Shown: positions 63,501 through 64,000 of the stretch, one piece after another
Position numbering within the stretch: position 1 is the stretch's first letter
How the letters are laid out: every line of letters starts with the position of its first letter
Origin: Bradyrhizobium sp. Gha
GTDB taxonomy: Bacteria; Pseudomonadota; Alphaproteobacteria; Rhizobiales; Xanthobacteraceae
DNA length: 64,000 nt
Reading direction: 5' to 3'
Assembly: GCF_900113735.1 (NCBI RefSeq)
Contig: NZ_FOQM01000008.1
Location: 62,001 to 126,000 of the forward strand
Notes under the pieces: model-generated
The model's input: only the letters and a program-made list of their open reading frames with translations
Databases searched by the model: none
What the model was told of the DNA's origin: nothing
Position numbers and translations under genes: made by a program

Positions 63501-64000
63501 CTAAACGACGTCATCCCGTGCCAACGCGCAGCCATTGTCCGGATGCGTTTCGACCTGGAGTGTGGTGTGCCCGATGCGAAACGACGCCCTGAGCATCTCC
63601 GCGGTTTCCATCAGGAACGCGTCGACGGTGCCCGCGGGCATCACCAGATGACATGTCAGCGCCGTCTCGGTCGTCGAGATCGGCCAGACGTGGAGATCGT
63701 GGATCGCTGACACCCCCGGGCGCGCGAGCAGGAATGCCCTGATCGCAACGAGGTCCGTGCCCTTGGGCGCTGCGGCCATCGACATGTCGATGGAGCCGCG
63801 GAGCAGGCTGGTCGTGCCCCACAAAATGCTGGCGCAGATGACGAGGCTGGTGAGGGGATCGAGCCAGAGCCAGCCGGTCCAGATGATCAGCGCCGCCGAG
63901 ACCACGACGCCGAGCGAGACCGCGGCATCGGCCGCCATGTGCAGGTAGGCGCCCTCGATGTTGATATCGTCCTTGCGGCCGCTCGCAAACAGCATCGCGG
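63501..64000 (-). CDS. Cation diffusion facilitator family transporter (partial, 5' end beyond window)
   Basis: The gene enters from the right edge on the minus strand, so only the C-terminal 165 or so residues are seen. The metal-binding span YLHMAADAAVSLGVVVSAALI has the HxxxD motif of CDF transporters. Another span, LDPLTSLVICASILWGTTSLL, and a cytoplasmic C-terminal domain with IHDLHVWPISTTETALTCHLVM follow. Members export Zn, Co, Cd or Fe/Mn by proton antiport. A His-rich intracellular loop cannot be judged because the N-terminal half is missing. Confidence 0.85.
   Translation of the reverse strand, partial: AMLFASGRKDDINIEGAYLHMAADAAVSLGVVVSAALIIWTGWLWLDPLTSLVICASILWGTTSLLRGSIDMSMAAAPKGTDLVAIRAFLLARPGVSAIHDLHVWPISTTETALTCHLVMPAGTVDAFLMETAEMLRASFRIGHTTLQVETHPDNGCALARDDVV

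Overview
The window looks like the chromosome of a Bradyrhizobium-type alphaproteobacterium (order Rhizobiales). It is GC-rich. It carries an Omp2b-type alphaproteobacterial porin, a GcrA cell-cycle regulator, a glnB-glnA pair with a sigma-54-like promoter, a tig-clpP-clpX-lon proteostasis block, and several families of extragenic palindromes common in Bradyrhizobium. The genus is inferred from gene content and remembered protein families, not from a search.

Bases 1 to about 12,291 are accessory DNA. The left part holds three phage structural genes (a tail-collar-like fibre protein, an unknown, and a long Ala/Gln/Pro-rich virion or ejection-like protein). A two-gene cargo pair on the opposite strand follows (an unknown helical protein and a DUF4238 protein), then a small membrane protein, a secreted SNase-like nuclease, an ATP-dependent DNA ligase reduced to its catalytic domain, and several small hypothetical proteins. 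Next is the most interesting gene, a single-polypeptide ABC-type ATPase joined to a TOPRIM/DUF4435-like half, the architecture of a fused PARIS-type (AriA-AriB) or OLD-like anti-phage effector. This region ends exactly at a displaced 3' half of a tRNA-Pro(GGG) gene (12,247-12,291). I read that as the right attachment site of an integrated element whose integrase and intact tRNA lie left of the window.

From 12.3 to 27 kb the content is ordinary chromosome: TetR and MarR regulators with visible operators next to metabolic enzymes, an esterase, an SDR, a porin, a candidate small RNA, gcrA, an acetamidase, a YdcF protein and an FAD monooxygenase. From 27 to 36 kb is a surface-polysaccharide cluster: a polymerase/ligase-like protein, an undecaprenyl-phosphate sugar transferase, a GT4 glycosyltransferase, a GumC/Wzc-like copolymerase without a working kinase P-loop, a CelD-like acetyltransferase and a polysaccharide deacetylase.

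From 36 to 47 kb are heme A synthase, MetY, a CoA-binding protein, an ECHDC3-like crotonase, a thioesterase, rplM-rpsI, a diguanylate cyclase, an AI-2E family permease and a class-I glutamine amidotransferase-like peptidase. A RAYT transposase gene framed by perfect inverted REP sequences lies at 47.2-47.9 kb. It is followed by glnA and glnB (minus strand), the bifunctional NAD(P)HX repair enzyme, a copper-ligand-poor multicopper-oxidase homologue, tRNA-Leu, tig, clpP, clpX, lon, a GFA protein, tRNA-Val, a methyltransferase, a cytochrome P450 and the 3' part of a cation diffusion facilitator gene cut by the right edge.
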